Source of the DNA: CAZLBV01 sp964557845 | Lineage (GTDB): Bacteria; Acidobacteriota; Aminicenantia; Aminicenantales; Aminicenantaceae | Direction: 5' to 3' | Assembly: GCA_964557845.1 (NCBI GenBank) | Contig: CAZLBV010000322.1 | Coordinates: 1-7,799, forward strand | Length of the DNA: 7,799 nt | Shown: positions 1 to 5,634 of the stretch, one piece after another | How positions within the stretch are numbered: position 1 is the first letter of the stretch | How the letters are laid out: each line of letters opens with the position of its first letter | Made by a program: the position numbers and the translations under genes | The notes under the pieces: generated by a model | Told to the model about the DNA's origin: nothing | The model's database searches: none | The model's input: only the letters and a program-made list of their open reading frames with translations

Positions 1-524
1 TTAATATGCAGGAGAAGATGTTCATAGTCATCCATTTCTTCGAGCCAGCCATAATTTGCTTCAGCTTTTGAGTCCAGATCTTTTATATAAGGTTTGATAT
101 CCAGGACTGGGGTTTCATCAAAAACATCCATTCCGGAGGTAATAATTTCATTGTTAGAGATTTTTTTTAATCGGACGATGCTGAGGCCGATACCATTCGG
201 CCGAACAGGTGATCTGCTGGCAAATAATCCTACTTTTAATCCGCCTGTCCAGGGAGGGGATACGATCATTGACGGTTTTTGCCGGATAAGATGGGTGTAG
301 TAAAGGACGTAAATATAACGAAATTCAGACAGTTTAAAAAGGCCGCTGGCGTATTGAGGTTCGACCATTATACGAAAATCTCCCTCGTCATTTTCTACGG
401 GTTGATAGGGAGCATTGCTTTTATAGGGCGTGTGAATTACACCTATTCTTCTAAAATAGAAATTTAGGTTTCTGTCTTTTGATCTGTGAATTTTTTCTTT
501 TGTCTCTTTAGCCGATGCTTTCAT
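1..524 (-). CDS. TsaA/TrmO-family tRNA methyltransferase-like protein, C-terminus cut by window edge
   Basis: The reading frame is open from ATG (522-524) to the left edge, with 174 codons visible and no stop, so the gene is partial at its 3' end. It contains the TsaA (UPF0066) signature: IGVIHTPYK at about residues 27-35, the central SRSPVRPNGIGLS block at about 103-115, and TPVLDIKPYIKDLD at about 138-151. In characterised members (TrmO) this fold uses S-adenosylmethionine to N6-methylate threonylcarbamoyl-adenosine at position 37 of tRNA-Thr, in the cytoplasm. The first 26 residues are a Lys/Arg-rich extension before the usual start of the fold. No other ATG, GTG or TTG lies between them, so this start is preferred. 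It begins one base after the stop of the metallo-hydrolase gene and has no close Shine-Dalgarno (AGGAA is 18 bases away), which suggests translational coupling. Most short TsaA proteins end soon after this point, so probably little is missing. The family is confident; the exact tRNA substrate is inferred. Confidence 0.88.
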   Translation of the reverse strand, partial: MKASAKETKEKIHRSKDRNLNFYFRRIGVIHTPYKSNAPYQPVENDEGDFRIMVEPQYASGLFKLSEFRYIYVLYYTHLIRQKPSMIVSPPWTGGLKVGLFASRSPVRPNGIGLSIVRLKKISNNEIITSGMDVFDETPVLDIKPYIKDLDSKAEANYGWLEEMDDYEHLLLHI

Positions 525-525
525 T

Positions 526-1179
526 TTAGATTTCAATGATAGTTCCTGCTTTTATAGCTTTAAATTTATCCGGATATATAGCTTGGATCTTTTCTTTATA
601 TTGAGTACAGTGGCATGCTCCGATATAATCAAGTTCCTTTAACCTGTCGAATTTATTGAAACCATGATAGCCTCCGATAACAGCATAGATCTTTGTTTGT
701 CCTATGGATCTGCCTATATCTTTTGCCCTATTCATAATTTTATCGACGCCTGGATGCGAACACCCAGTAATAACGGCAAGTCCTTTTTCAGTATTAACGA
801 CCAGAGATTGCTCAATACCATCAAGTTCGCCTGTGGAAAATATATCATTATGGATTTTTAGGGGTTCTTTGATCTCAACGATGTCCCGGTTTTTCAAACC
901 TCTGAAGGAAAGAGGAATATAAATTTTGACCTTATCGTTTATACTTAAAAATTCAGCTAGGCCTCCTGTGTGGTCAAAATGGGAATGAGAGATGAAAACT
1001 TCATCAATGCTTTTAGGGTTTATCCCTAATTTTTCCATATTTCCCAATAGGATCCTTCCATTGGCTCCCGTATCAAAAAGTATTGTCTTTTCATTCTCGA
1101 GCAAACATGAAAATCCCCAATCAGCCTCCAATCCTCTTTCAGCATTATTGTCATAAATGATGGTTATTTTTATTCTCAT
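526..1179 (-). CDS. Metallo-beta-lactamase-fold hydrolase, COG1237 (dihydropterin/RFA-P synthase-like) type
   Basis: This 217-residue protein has the metal-binding motif HSHFDH (H65, H67, D69, H70), followed by GCSHPG (H142), GGYHG (H172) and ACHCT (H190). The GCSHPG and CHCT blocks are typical of the COG1237 branch, often annotated as 7,8-dihydropterin-6-yl-methyl-4-(beta-D-ribofuranosyl)aminobenzene 5'-phosphate synthase after an archaeal methanopterin-pathway enzyme. In bacteria the true substrate is usually unknown, so only a two-metal hydrolase/phosphoesterase-like role can be claimed. At 217 residues it is shorter than many relatives (about 250-290). No signal peptide is visible, so it is cytoplasmic. 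The ATG has a strong AAGGAG five bases upstream (1185-1190). The next gene on this strand, the TsaA-like gene, starts one base after its stop, so the two are probably co-expressed. Confidence 0.88.
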   Translation of the reverse strand: MRIKITIIYDNNAERGLEADWGFSCLLENEKTILFDTGANGRILLGNMEKLGINPKSIDEVFISHSHFDHTGGLAEFLSINDKVKIYIPLSFRGLKNRDIVEIKEPLKIHNDIFSTGELDGIEQSLVVNTEKGLAVITGCSHPGVDKIMNRAKDIGRSIGQTKIYAVIGGYHGFNKFDRLKELDYIGACHCTQYKEKIQAIYPDKFKAIKAGTIIEI

Positions 1180-1184
1180 AATAT

Positions 1185-1190
1185 CTCCTT
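1185..1190 (-). promoter_or_regulatory. Shine-Dalgarno of the metallo-hydrolase gene
   Basis: On the minus strand AAGGAG lies five bases before the ATG at 1177-1179. It fixes the start of the metallo-hydrolase and is the only strong ribosome site for the hydrolase/TsaA gene pair. Confidence 0.75.
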
Positions 1191-1340
1191 ATTCAAAATC
1201 AGTTTTCTTAAAAAGCGGTCTGCTGCGAGAACGCATGTGTTGATTTACTGTTCTTGGAAAATGTTTATCCTGTTCTCTATTTTTGTCTATTTTTAAATCC
1301 ATTTGTTGGTAGCGTTAAATATAAGAACGTGCTATTTTTG

Positions 1341-1368
1341 ATTATACACCTTTTGTCTAATTTATAAA
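1341..1368 (-). promoter_or_regulatory. Candidate sigma70-type promoter for the hydrolase-TsaA pair
   Basis: On the minus strand a perfect TATAAT (1341-1346) sits 16 bases downstream of TTTATA (1363-1368), which matches 4 of 6 bases of the -35 consensus. Transcription would begin near 1334 and give a leader of roughly 155 bases before the hydrolase ATG. The region is AT-rich, so a chance match is possible. If the host is a true Bacteroidota its primary sigma factor prefers a different promoter type, which lowers confidence. Confidence 0.35.
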
Positions 1369-1456
1369 GAGATTGAAAGGAGCGCCGTTATCCTCTCTAA
1401 TAGTTTAAGCTAATTTTTCATTCGTGAGCGCATCTGAAAAAAATCGATACAACTAA

Positions 1457-1472
1457 AGTGAAAATCTTCACT
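1457..1472 (-). terminator. Weak candidate hairpin terminator after the decarboxylase gene
   Basis: AGTGAA and TTCACT form a perfect 6-bp stem around a 4-base loop, 24 bases past the decarboxylase stop codon. On the minus strand it is followed only by a short T stretch, and the stem is poor in GC. The location suits a terminator but the strength does not. Stems of this size also occur by chance. Confidence 0.2.
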
Positions 1473-1496
1473 ATTTTGTTTTAAAATCCCGGTAGT

Positions 1497-2912
1497 TTAA
1501 CTCAACATATCCCGGATTCTTTGAGTTAGCTGTATAATGGTGTCTATCGTGGTGTCGGGATTCATGATTGTCAGACGAAGATATCTCAACCCGTTAAACA
1601 TGGTCGTTGAAACATGAAAGTTTCCCTCTGCTATCAATTTGTCTCGAAGCCTGATCTGCAAAGTGTCGTCTCCCTCAACCCGAAAACAGAGGATATTGCT
1701 CTGCGGTTCAACTGCACAGGAAAATCCGGATAACTTATTAATATAGGTATAAGCCTCAAGTGCGAGTTCTGTTTGGCGCTCGATATACCTGGAAAGCTCT
1801 TGTTCTCCGAGAGCTGCCAGGACCATAAAAAGCTTCAATCCTAAACCCGCTTTAGTACATTCCACCGTGCGGTGCATAAAGTCGAATCCGGGCTGTTTCT
1901 TATCGTGAAATAGATAACTGGCTTCCTGCTTAAAAGCAGTGTCCAGATTTGTGTGATCACGTAGAAGCAGCGCAGCACAAAGATTTGGAGTACGCAGCAT
2001 CTTATGGGCATCCCATATCAGTGAATCTGATTTTTCTATCCCTTTTAACAGATGTTTATATTTTTTTGAGAGGAGAGCGCTGGCGCCGTGAGCACCGTCC
2101 ACATGAAACCACAGATTTTTCTTCCTGCAAAAATCCCCGATCTCAGAAAGCGGGTCATAAATTCCCACAGCCGTGCTGCAGGCATTGGCGACTAGTGCAA
2201 TGGCTCGTTTGTTGTCATTTTTCATCCGTTCATACGTTTCATTAATTTTATCGGGAATGACTGCACCCCTTTCATCCACCTCCAGTGGATAGATCGCATT
2301 CTGCCCTATACCCAGAATTCCCACAGCCCGTGCGATCGAGTAGTGGGAGCCCGCAGGAGCGAGGAGGGCAAGGTCCTGGGGGTTGCCATTTTTCCACGCA
2401 TCGGGGGCGATCTTGTTCCTGGCTGCCAGTATGGCTGTCAGGTTTGCGAGAGAACCACCGTGCATTAATACGCCGCCGCCGAATTTTCCCTGAGTTTTAC
2501 CGGTTTCTTTTTTTAATGGAGAGGGTATCCAGCCTACCTTTTCCAGCAGCCAGTTAACAACGAAATACTCTATACTGGCAGCTCCGGGTCCCATCTCATA
2601 GATCGCCATCGGATTGTTGGTAAATCCGTCGATAAGTGAGCCCAACGCTCCGTTATAATACGGTACGGCAACCTGATGAGATAAATAAGAAGGATGATGC
2701 AGCCGCGTGGTCGTATCAAGATATTTATCAATAAATTCTGACAGCCGATTTCCGGTTAGCCCACCGGTTTTTATATAGGATTTTAATCCCAGCTCTGCTA
2801 TGATATTCTCCAGCGGCGGTAGTTGTATTACCGGTTTCTCTCCTGATTTTGATTCTTTGTAATACGTTTCAAGTGCATTTATTATTATTTCAGCGTCTGA
2901 GATGAATGGCAT
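1497..2912 (-). CDS. Group II pyridoxal-phosphate-dependent amino-acid decarboxylase
   Basis: This 471-residue protein has the length and motifs of group II PLP decarboxylases (the glutamate, aromatic amino-acid, diaminobutyrate and cysteine-sulfinate family). The Schiff-base lysine is K304 in the DAHKML block. HVDGAHG (270-276) supplies the aspartate that contacts the pyridine nitrogen (D272) and matches the family's HVDAA/HVDGA block. GSHYS (H190) supplies the histidine that stacks on the cofactor. The N-terminal half carries the substrate-side block NNPMAIYEMGP. It would release CO2 from an L-amino acid in the cytoplasm to give an amine or omega-amino acid. The substrate cannot be read from the sequence: glutamate, aspartate, cysteine sulfinate and 2,4-diaminobutyrate remain options. 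The ATG has GGGAG upstream (2920-2924) at a normal distance. No transporter or biosynthetic partner lies beside it, and it is transcribed away from the dehydrogenase genes. Confidence 0.93.
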   Translation of the reverse strand: MPFISDAEIIINALETYYKESKSGEKPVIQLPPLENIIAELGLKSYIKTGGLTGNRLSEFIDKYLDTTTRLHHPSYLSHQVAVPYYNGALGSLIDGFTNNPMAIYEMGPGAASIEYFVVNWLLEKVGWIPSPLKKETGKTQGKFGGGVLMHGGSLANLTAILAARNKIAPDAWKNGNPQDLALLAPAGSHYSIARAVGILGIGQNAIYPLEVDERGAVIPDKINETYERMKNDNKRAIALVANACSTAVGIYDPLSEIGDFCRKKNLWFHVDGAHGASALLSKKYKHLLKGIEKSDSLIWDAHKMLRTPNLCAALLLRDHTNLDTAFKQEASYLFHDKKQPGFDFMHRTVECTKAGLGLKLFMVLAALGEQELSRYIERQTELALEAYTYINKLSGFSCAVEPQSNILCFRVEGDDTLQIRLRDKLIAEGNFHVSTTMFNGLRYLRLTIMNPDTTIDTIIQLTQRIRDMLS

Positions 2913-3227
2913 TTATTTACTCCCATTTTAGTTTCAATTTCATTCTCTGCAAATATTTTTTTACAATTTCTACCTAAAAATATCTTGAACCAAGATTACC
3001 ACTTCCAATCCAAAAGGGTCAATCCTCCAATAATCCTAAATCCTTAATAAAACATTAAATTTATGAGTTAGAGCTACTGTGTTTAAATTGGGTAGGAAAC
3101 AATGGTTTTTTAGAAAATTGAGCCTGTGTTGCTCAAGGAATACGCATGTGTTCTTCCAGAAGCAGTAAGTCCCAATTAAACTGGCTAAGTTATATTAATT
3201 TAATCCTGTCATGCAGGATATTTCCTT
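2913..3227. other. Divergent intergenic region with three short inverted repeats
   Basis: About 315 bases between the minus-strand decarboxylase and the plus-strand dehydrogenase cluster; it should hold promoters for both directions. Three 6-bp perfect inverted repeats are visible: ATCTTG-AAC-CAAGAT (2982-2996), TTGAGC-7-GCTCAA (3118-3136) and ATCCTG-TCATG-CAGGAT (3203-3219). For the minus strand a TTGACC (3017-3022) and a poor -10 (2993-2998) are possible, with the first repeat overlapping the -10. On the plus strand TATATT (3191-3196) is a possible -10 without a good -35. Repeats of this size are near chance expectation individually. Confidence 0.5.
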
Positions 3228-3326
3228 ATGGGCAAGACAGCAGATATCTTGATCGAACCATCAGTCGAGGTCTATAGGCAGGTTGGAACAGTAATTGGAA
3301 TGAATATTGCATTCCCCAAAAAATAA
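3228..3326 (+). CDS. Candidate 32-residue small ORF, unrecognised
   Basis: ATG at 3228 opens a 32-codon frame. An AGGA (3215-3218) lies nine bases upstream, inside the right arm of the 3203-3219 inverted repeat. Its stop TAA (3324-3326) overlaps the AAGGAG ribosome site of the next small ORF, an arrangement often seen in coupled genes. The peptide starts MGKTADILIEPSVEVYRQ and ends in FPKK. No signal peptide, membrane segment, cysteine or known motif is visible. It could be a leader peptide, a remnant of a longer gene, or a chance frame. The short length makes the call weak. Confidence 0.22.
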   Translation: MGKTADILIEPSVEVYRQVGTVIGMNIAFPKK

Positions 3327-3330
3327 GGAG
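3325..3330 (+). promoter_or_regulatory. Strong Shine-Dalgarno of the CXXCH small ORF
   Basis: AAGGAG lies seven bases before the ATG at 3338 and overlaps the TAA of the preceding small ORF. It is the best ribosome site in this cluster and the main support for translation of the 28-residue ORF. Confidence 0.55.
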
Positions 3331-3337
3331 TGGAAAA

Positions 3338-3424
3338 ATGATTAATCCCCAAAAGGCATGCTTTCATTGTCATAAACCGCATAAAAAAAGCGATTTTGTC
3401 ATTTCCAAACCTCTGCAGAAGTAA
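3338..3424 (+). CDS. Candidate 28-residue peptide with a CXXCH haem c-like motif
   Basis: The frame starts at an ATG with a strong AAGGAG seven bases upstream and ends at TAA (3422-3424), 14 bases before the sugar dehydrogenase start. The peptide begins MINPQKACFHCHKPHKK, so C8 and C11 followed by H12 form a CXXCH, with a further H15 in KPH. In multihaem cytochromes CXXCH-KPH patterns mark haem c attachment. No signal peptide is present, so as read it would not reach the periplasmic haem ligation machinery. It is therefore either a fragment of a decayed cytochrome gene, a small metal-binding peptide, or a translated leader for the dehydrogenase. The dehydrogenase lacks its own clear ribosome site, which fits coupling. 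The motif is seen directly; any function is inferred. Confidence 0.4.
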   Translation: MINPQKACFHCHKPHKKSDFVISKPLQK

Positions 3425-3438
3425 GTTTATAACTAAAA

Positions 3439-4764
3439 ATGTGGTCAAAGAATACTATGGGCGTCCCCAACCACCAGGGGTGTAAAAAGAAGGAGTATCA
3501 AAAAATTGTTAAGGTTGTAGGGACTGCAGTCTTGATTTTTTTCATTGGAAAGTCCTATTCCCTCTCCCTGGGAAATTATATTCAAGAAAAAATCAAGACC
3601 AGAATGACTCAGGATATTTCCCATCCAAATTCCAATCCTCAAAATAGAACTGAATGGCCGCAAATTCATCTTGACTCTATAGTGAATGGATTGGAGCGCC
3701 CCCTTCACATAACTCATGCCGGGGATGAAAGCAACCGGCTTTTTATTGTGGAGCAGAAAGGACTCATTCGTGTAGTTAAGAACAATCAGCTTTTGGAAGA
3801 TCCCTTCCTTGATATCGTAGATAAAATAAGATCTGGAGGAGAACAGGGCTTGCTGTGTGTGGTCTTTCCTCCGGAATATGCTGCTGTAGGTTATTTTTAT
3901 GTGAATTATACCCGAGTACCAGACGGCCGTACCGTAATTTCAAGATTTTCTCTGAGCAATGTTGACCAGGCTGATGCGAGCAGCGAAGAAATCCTTCTCA
4001 CTGTGGAACAGCCCTATGGCAATCATAACGGTGGGCAGATGGCTTTCAGTCCGATCGATGGATTCCTGTATATTGGCCTGGGTGATGGAGGATCAGCAGG
4101 GGATCCTCAAAACAATGCTCAAAACAAGGGTACTCTGCTTGGAAAAATCCTCAGGATCGACACTGAATCAGGAGAATTCCCTTACAGGATTCCTGACGAT
4201 AACCCTTTTATCCAAGATGATCAGGCACTTCCGGAGATATGGGCTTTGGGACTGCGGAATCCGTGGAGGTTTTCTTTCGACCGTCAGACAGGAGATCTTT
4301 ATATCGGGGATGTCGGCCAGAATGAGCGGGAGGAAATCGATTACCAGAGTGCTTCCAGTCTGGGAGGAGAAAACTATGGATGGAATATCCTGGAGGGATC
4401 CCAGTGTTATTCCCCTCCTTCCGGATGTTTACCTCCCGCTGATTATTCCGGTCCGGTGGCTGATTACGGTCATGATCAAGGATGTTCGGTCACTGGAGGT
4501 TTTGTCTACCGGGGAGATAAGTATCCATTCATGCAGGGTATATACTTTTATGGAGATTTTTGTTCGGGAAATATCTGGGGGCTTAGATGGATTGAGGGAT
4601 CATGGGAAAATGTTCTCCTTCTTGAGACGAATCGTTCGATTTCCACCTTTGGTGAAGATGAGGAAGGCGAGCTCTATCTGGCCGATATCGCTGGAGGGAC
4701 TCTTCATCGAATTATTTCCGAAAATACAAAATATGGAAAAATTAGAAGGAAGCCCCATCCTTAA
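3439..4764 (+). CDS. PQQ-dependent sugar (aldose) dehydrogenase, membrane-anchored, HHIP-like subgroup
   Basis: This 441-residue protein belongs to the soluble glucose/sorbosone dehydrogenase beta-propeller family (GSDH, PF07995). The hallmark block NHNGGQMAFSPIDGFLYIG (195-213) supplies the catalytic-base histidine H196 and is followed by GDGG. ALGLRNPWRFSFD (269-281), YIGDVGQNEREEID (288-301) and SVTGGFVYRG (350-359) are also family blocks. The cysteine pair in CYSPPSGC (323-330) and the GCSVTGG context resemble the HHIP-like branch. Members oxidise the C1 hydroxyl of aldoses to lactones using PQQ and calcium, in the periplasm. A basic stretch then a hydrophobic segment (about 23-38) forms a signal or membrane anchor. 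The ATG at 3439 has no good Shine-Dalgarno; M7 is the next option. An in-frame stop at 3430-3432 limits extension upstream. The sugar substrate is unknown and no PQQ synthesis genes are in view. Confidence 0.9.
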   Translation: MWSKNTMGVPNHQGCKKKEYQKIVKVVGTAVLIFFIGKSYSLSLGNYIQEKIKTRMTQDISHPNSNPQNRTEWPQIHLDSIVNGLERPLHITHAGDESNRLFIVEQKGLIRVVKNNQLLEDPFLDIVDKIRSGGEQGLLCVVFPPEYAAVGYFYVNYTRVPDGRTVISRFSLSNVDQADASSEEILLTVEQPYGNHNGGQMAFSPIDGFLYIGLGDGGSAGDPQNNAQNKGTLLGKILRIDTESGEFPYRIPDDNPFIQDDQALPEIWALGLRNPWRFSFDRQTGDLYIGDVGQNEREEIDYQSASSLGGENYGWNILEGSQCYSPPSGCLPPADYSGPVADYGHDQGCSVTGGFVYRGDKYPFMQGIYFYGDFCSGNIWGLRWIEGSWENVLLLETNRSISTFGEDEEGELYLADIAGGTLHRIISENTKYGKIRRKPHP

Positions 4765-4827
4765 TGCAAGGATCAGATCTCCAGCAGTGCAGCCGGACTC
4801 AATTTCAATATTAAATGAGGTGAACCG

Positions 4828-5619
4828 ATGGATATACCAAATTATACATTAAAAAGCGGATACAAGATGCCGGTATTGGGACTGGGAACCTGGCAGTTGA
4901 CAGGGGAGCAGTGCGAAAAAGCGGTTAACTGGGCATTGGAGATGGGATATCCTCATATTGATACTTCTGACGATTATATGAATGAAGAACGGATCGGAAA
5001 AGCATTAAAGGGATATGACCGGTCACAAATATTCATTACCTCAAAAGTCGATGATTCAAAACTGCATAAAAAGGATCTGGTTGAATCCTGTTTTGGCTCT
5101 CTGGATAGATTGGGTACAGATTATCTGGATCTATACCTCATCCACAGACCTAATCCCACAGTCCCTATCAAAGAAAGCATGATAGGGATGGAAGAGCTGG
5201 TAGATCAAAAAGTAGTGCGCAGTGTAGGTATCAGCAATTTTGGAATAAAAGGCACCCAGGATGTAATGGAACATTCCAATATTCCTATTTCTAATAATCA
5301 GATTAAAATCCATCCCTACCATTACCCGGAAAAGGTGATCGAATTTTTAATAAACCAGGAAATAATGGTTACCGCTTACAGCCCTTTGGATACAGGCGGA
5401 ATAGTTGATGATGATTTACTTTCTGAGATCGGTAAAAAATATGGAAGATCAGCTTCTCAGGTCAGTCTGAGATGGCTCCGGGAAAAAGGACTTATCGTCA
5501 TTCCTAAGGCCAGTTCGAAAGATCATCTGATTGAAAACCTGGATATATTTGATTGGGAACTTTCAAAAGAGGATTCTGAAAGGATCACCCAAAGCAGTAA
5601 TGAAATCCTGCGAGGCTGA
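4828..5619 (+). CDS. Aldo-keto reductase (AKR5 / 2,5-diketogluconate reductase-like)
   Basis: This 263-residue protein is a complete aldo-keto reductase barrel. The catalytic tetrad is present: D45 and Y50 in the IDTSDDY block, K73 in ITSK, and H106 in LIHRP. SVGISNF (132-138) and NNQIKIHPYH (156-165) are standard family blocks, and IPKASSKDHLIENL (225-238) binds the NADPH phosphate. It should reduce aldehydes or ketones in the cytoplasm; its closest general class is the short prokaryotic AKRs such as 2,5-diketo-D-gluconate reductase. The start has GAGGTGA (4817-4823) four bases upstream. It follows the sugar dehydrogenase by 63 bases on the same strand, so co-transcription is plausible, and reduction of an oxidised sugar is a reasonable but unproven role. 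Its stop is only 15 bases from the convergent stop of the cytochrome/barrel gene. Confidence 0.93.
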   Translation: MDIPNYTLKSGYKMPVLGLGTWQLTGEQCEKAVNWALEMGYPHIDTSDDYMNEERIGKALKGYDRSQIFITSKVDDSKLHKKDLVESCFGSLDRLGTDYLDLYLIHRPNPTVPIKESMIGMEELVDQKVVRSVGISNFGIKGTQDVMEHSNIPISNNQIKIHPYHYPEKVIEFLINQEIMVTAYSPLDTGGIVDDDLLSEIGKKYGRSASQVSLRWLREKGLIVIPKASSKDHLIENLDIFDWELSKEDSERITQSSNEILRG

Positions 5620-5634
5620 GCCCTTTATAACTGT

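Larger units (their letters stand above)
1191..1496. other. Intergenic region between decarboxylase and metallo-hydrolase genes
   Basis: About 305 AT-rich bases with no convincing coding frame. It holds the candidate promoter described above, a weak hairpin just after the decarboxylase stop (1457-1472), and a 7-base inverted repeat (TTTTTCA 1414-1420 / TGAAAAA 1435-1441). It also carries two direct copies of CTGTTCT about 30 bases apart, near 1239 and 1270. None of these is strong enough to name as a regulator site or riboswitch. Confidence 0.6.

Noticed and set aside
94..467. Plus-strand frames opposite the TsaA-like gene
   Set aside because: The minus strand reads through as a TsaA-family protein over the whole stretch, so these are antisense shadows.
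1230..1242. An 11-base word ACGCATGTGTT shared between the intergenic regions near 1231 and 3142
   Set aside because: Several shared 11-mers are expected by chance in 7.8 kb and the flanking sequence does not align.
1949..2557. Two plus-strand frames antisense to the decarboxylase
   Set aside because: Both are antisense to a gene with intact family motifs, and their translations show no domain or sensible composition.
3959..4852. A 297-codon open frame overlapping the sugar dehydrogenase
   Set aside because: It lies in another frame of a clearly conserved dehydrogenase, has no recognisable domain and runs into the aldo-keto reductase start; it is a shadow.
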